From Acetatifactor muris (lineage in GTDB: Bacteria; Bacillota; Clostridia; Lachnospirales; Lachnospiraceae), in the NCBI GenBank assembly GCA_023664365.1, contig JAMPFR010000007.1:1-64000 (forward strand): DNA of 64,000 bases, in the 5' to 3' direction. Below, piece by piece: positions 63,096 to 64,000 of the stretch. The stretch's first letter is position 1. Every line of letters starts with the position of its first letter. Position numbers and translations under genes: made by a program. Under the pieces are notes generated by a model, which was given only the letters and a program-made list of their open reading frames with translations, was not told the origin of the DNA and did not search any database.

Positions 63096-64000
63096 TCAGG
63101 CCCGGGCCTTAACCTTTACCTTTTCCTTCTTTTTATTGTCCCTCTGCATGAACATCACGAAGGACAGGCAGGCCAAGCCGATAGACAGGAACCACTTAGG
63201 ATGGATTCCGTCTCCTGTTTTCGGGGTACTGTCAGCCACCATTCCCTCTGACAGCCTTGAAATGTCCACATAAATCACATAGGGCGAAAAATGCTCCGCT
63301 GTAAACGTCACACAGGATACGCCGTCAATGGTGGTAAACCTGGGCGAAAGCTTATCCAGCCTGTCGTTTACCACTCCTGCCACCTTGTTATTCCCCGCAT
63401 AGGGAATCAGGGAATCCGGCAGCGGCAGCGTAATGCTGATTCTGAGTCCCGTGGTATCCGTGATCCTTGTGGTTCCCGTGGAATCATAAAGGGAAATATC
63501 CATGGGAAAATACTTAATATTGCTCAAATCATTTCCGTACTCCGCAACCAACGCCCTTAAAACTGCCTCCGTCGCTTCACTGCTCTCGGAAATTTTAATG
63601 GTAAAGTTATCCGATGAACCGTTCACCACTGCCGACACAACTCCCGTGTTAGACAGTCCGTTCTTGTCAATTACCACCGTAGTGCCGCCGTTTGTCACCG
63701 TCCCCGTAGTGCCGTTGGGCCGGTTGGAATTGTTGACGGATGAGTTCCCGCTTCCCGTGCTGCTGCCGGTACTTACTTTATAATTTGCCGTCACCGTCAC
63801 ATTGGCTGCCGGCATAGTTATCACCGATGCGGAAAGCGTGGTGCTGGCAATGGGCGTATTCGCCGGAGAAATCGTCCAATGGCTGAACACCTGCCCTGAC
63901 GCCGGGTTATTGGCAATAATCACAGGCTGGGAGCCTGCCGCATAGCTGCCGGAACCGCTTCCGTTCTGTACTGTCAGAACATACAGACCGGAACTGTTGC
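63096..64000 (-). CDS. Sortase-anchored surface protein (5' part outside the window)
   Basis: The reading frame stays open to the right edge, so this is only the C-terminal 301 residues. They begin in a bacterial repeat domain of the InlB-B/Flg_new type (YVLTVQNGSGSGSYAAGSQP...NNPASGQVFSHW), go through a Ser/Asn-rich linker to a beta domain like that of the LRR protein (GLRISITLPLP; FTAEHFSPYVIY), and end with TPKTGDG, a membrane helix and a basic tail. TPKTG is the common clostridial variant of LPXTG. It is 27 bp upstream of the LRR gene, probably one operon. Confidence 0.82.
   Translation of the reverse strand, partial: NSSGLYVLTVQNGSGSGSYAAGSQPVIIANNPASGQVFSHWTISPANTPIASTTLSASVITMPAANVTVTANYKVSTGSSTGSGNSSVNNSNRPNGTTGTVTNGGTTVVIDKNGLSNTGVVSAVVNGSSDNFTIKISESSEATEAVLRALVAEYGNDLSNIKYFPMDISLYDSTGTTRITDTTGLRISITLPLPDSLIPYAGNNKVAGVVNDRLDKLSPRFTTIDGVSCVTFTAEHFSPYVIYVDISRLSEGMVADSTPKTGDGIHPKWFLSIGLACLSFVMFMQRDNKKKEKVKVKARA

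Overview
The window looks like a chromosomal segment of a Gram-positive anaerobe of the Clostridia, most likely a Lachnospiraceae relative. Supporting signs are strong GGAGG-type ribosome binding sites, a SpoIIIE/FtsK translocase, Rex, a clostridial type (Re) citrate synthase with NADP-isocitrate dehydrogenase, an NfnAB-like flavoprotein pair, formyl-THF ligase and TPKTG-type wall-anchored or membrane-anchored surface proteins. Base composition is around or slightly above 50% GC by eye, except for a clearly AT-rich stretch at about 12.9-14.6 kb. Almost everything is on the minus strand.

Layout. 0.1-8.8 kb is housekeeping: a SymE-like small protein, rlmH, a zinc-ribbon membrane protein, nfnB/nfnA, fhs and ftsK. 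8.8-12.9 kb holds an S26-type peptidase, an ABC exporter and three small paralogues with an almost identical N-terminal leader and variable tails; this is the best candidate for an undescribed system. 12.9-14.6 kb is a small toxin-antitoxin island: hicA-hicB, flanked by imperfect 63-bp direct repeats, and a type III toxIN locus with its own promoter, three 35-36 nt antitoxin repeats and a hairpin. 14.7-18.3 kb has a Uma2-type nuclease, a hemerythrin/response-regulator fusion and an AAA-ATPase/PD-(D/E)XK protein.

18.4-45.7 kb is a long exopolysaccharide region. Its promoter-distal part holds nucleotide-sugar genes (UDP-glucose dehydrogenase, UDP-glucuronate epimerase), several glycosyltransferases, a flippase, two DUF4832 proteins around a large membrane protein, and PqqD/HprK-like and nucleotidyltransferase proteins. 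Its promoter-proximal part is a Gram-positive Pel-type operon (PqqD-like, PelD-like c-di-GMP receptor, PelE-like, DUF2194, PelF, PelG). The tepA gene at 46 kb, which neighbours ftsK/spoIIIE in Bacillus, is separated here from ftsK by this whole 37-kb stretch. This suggests the accessory region was inserted between two core genes.

46.8-49.4 kb has two more glycosylation-type genes. 49.5-59.8 kb returns to core functions: yebC, a CNNM/CBS membrane protein, mazF next to alr, nnrDE, an unknown coiled-coil protein, rex, and a reCS-gntR-icd operon for 2-oxoglutarate/glutamate synthesis with a palindrome in its promoter. 59.9-64.0 kb encodes an intracellular-type subtilase and two surface proteins, the last cut by the window edge. 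No rRNA, tRNA, insertion sequence or CRISPR array was recognised.
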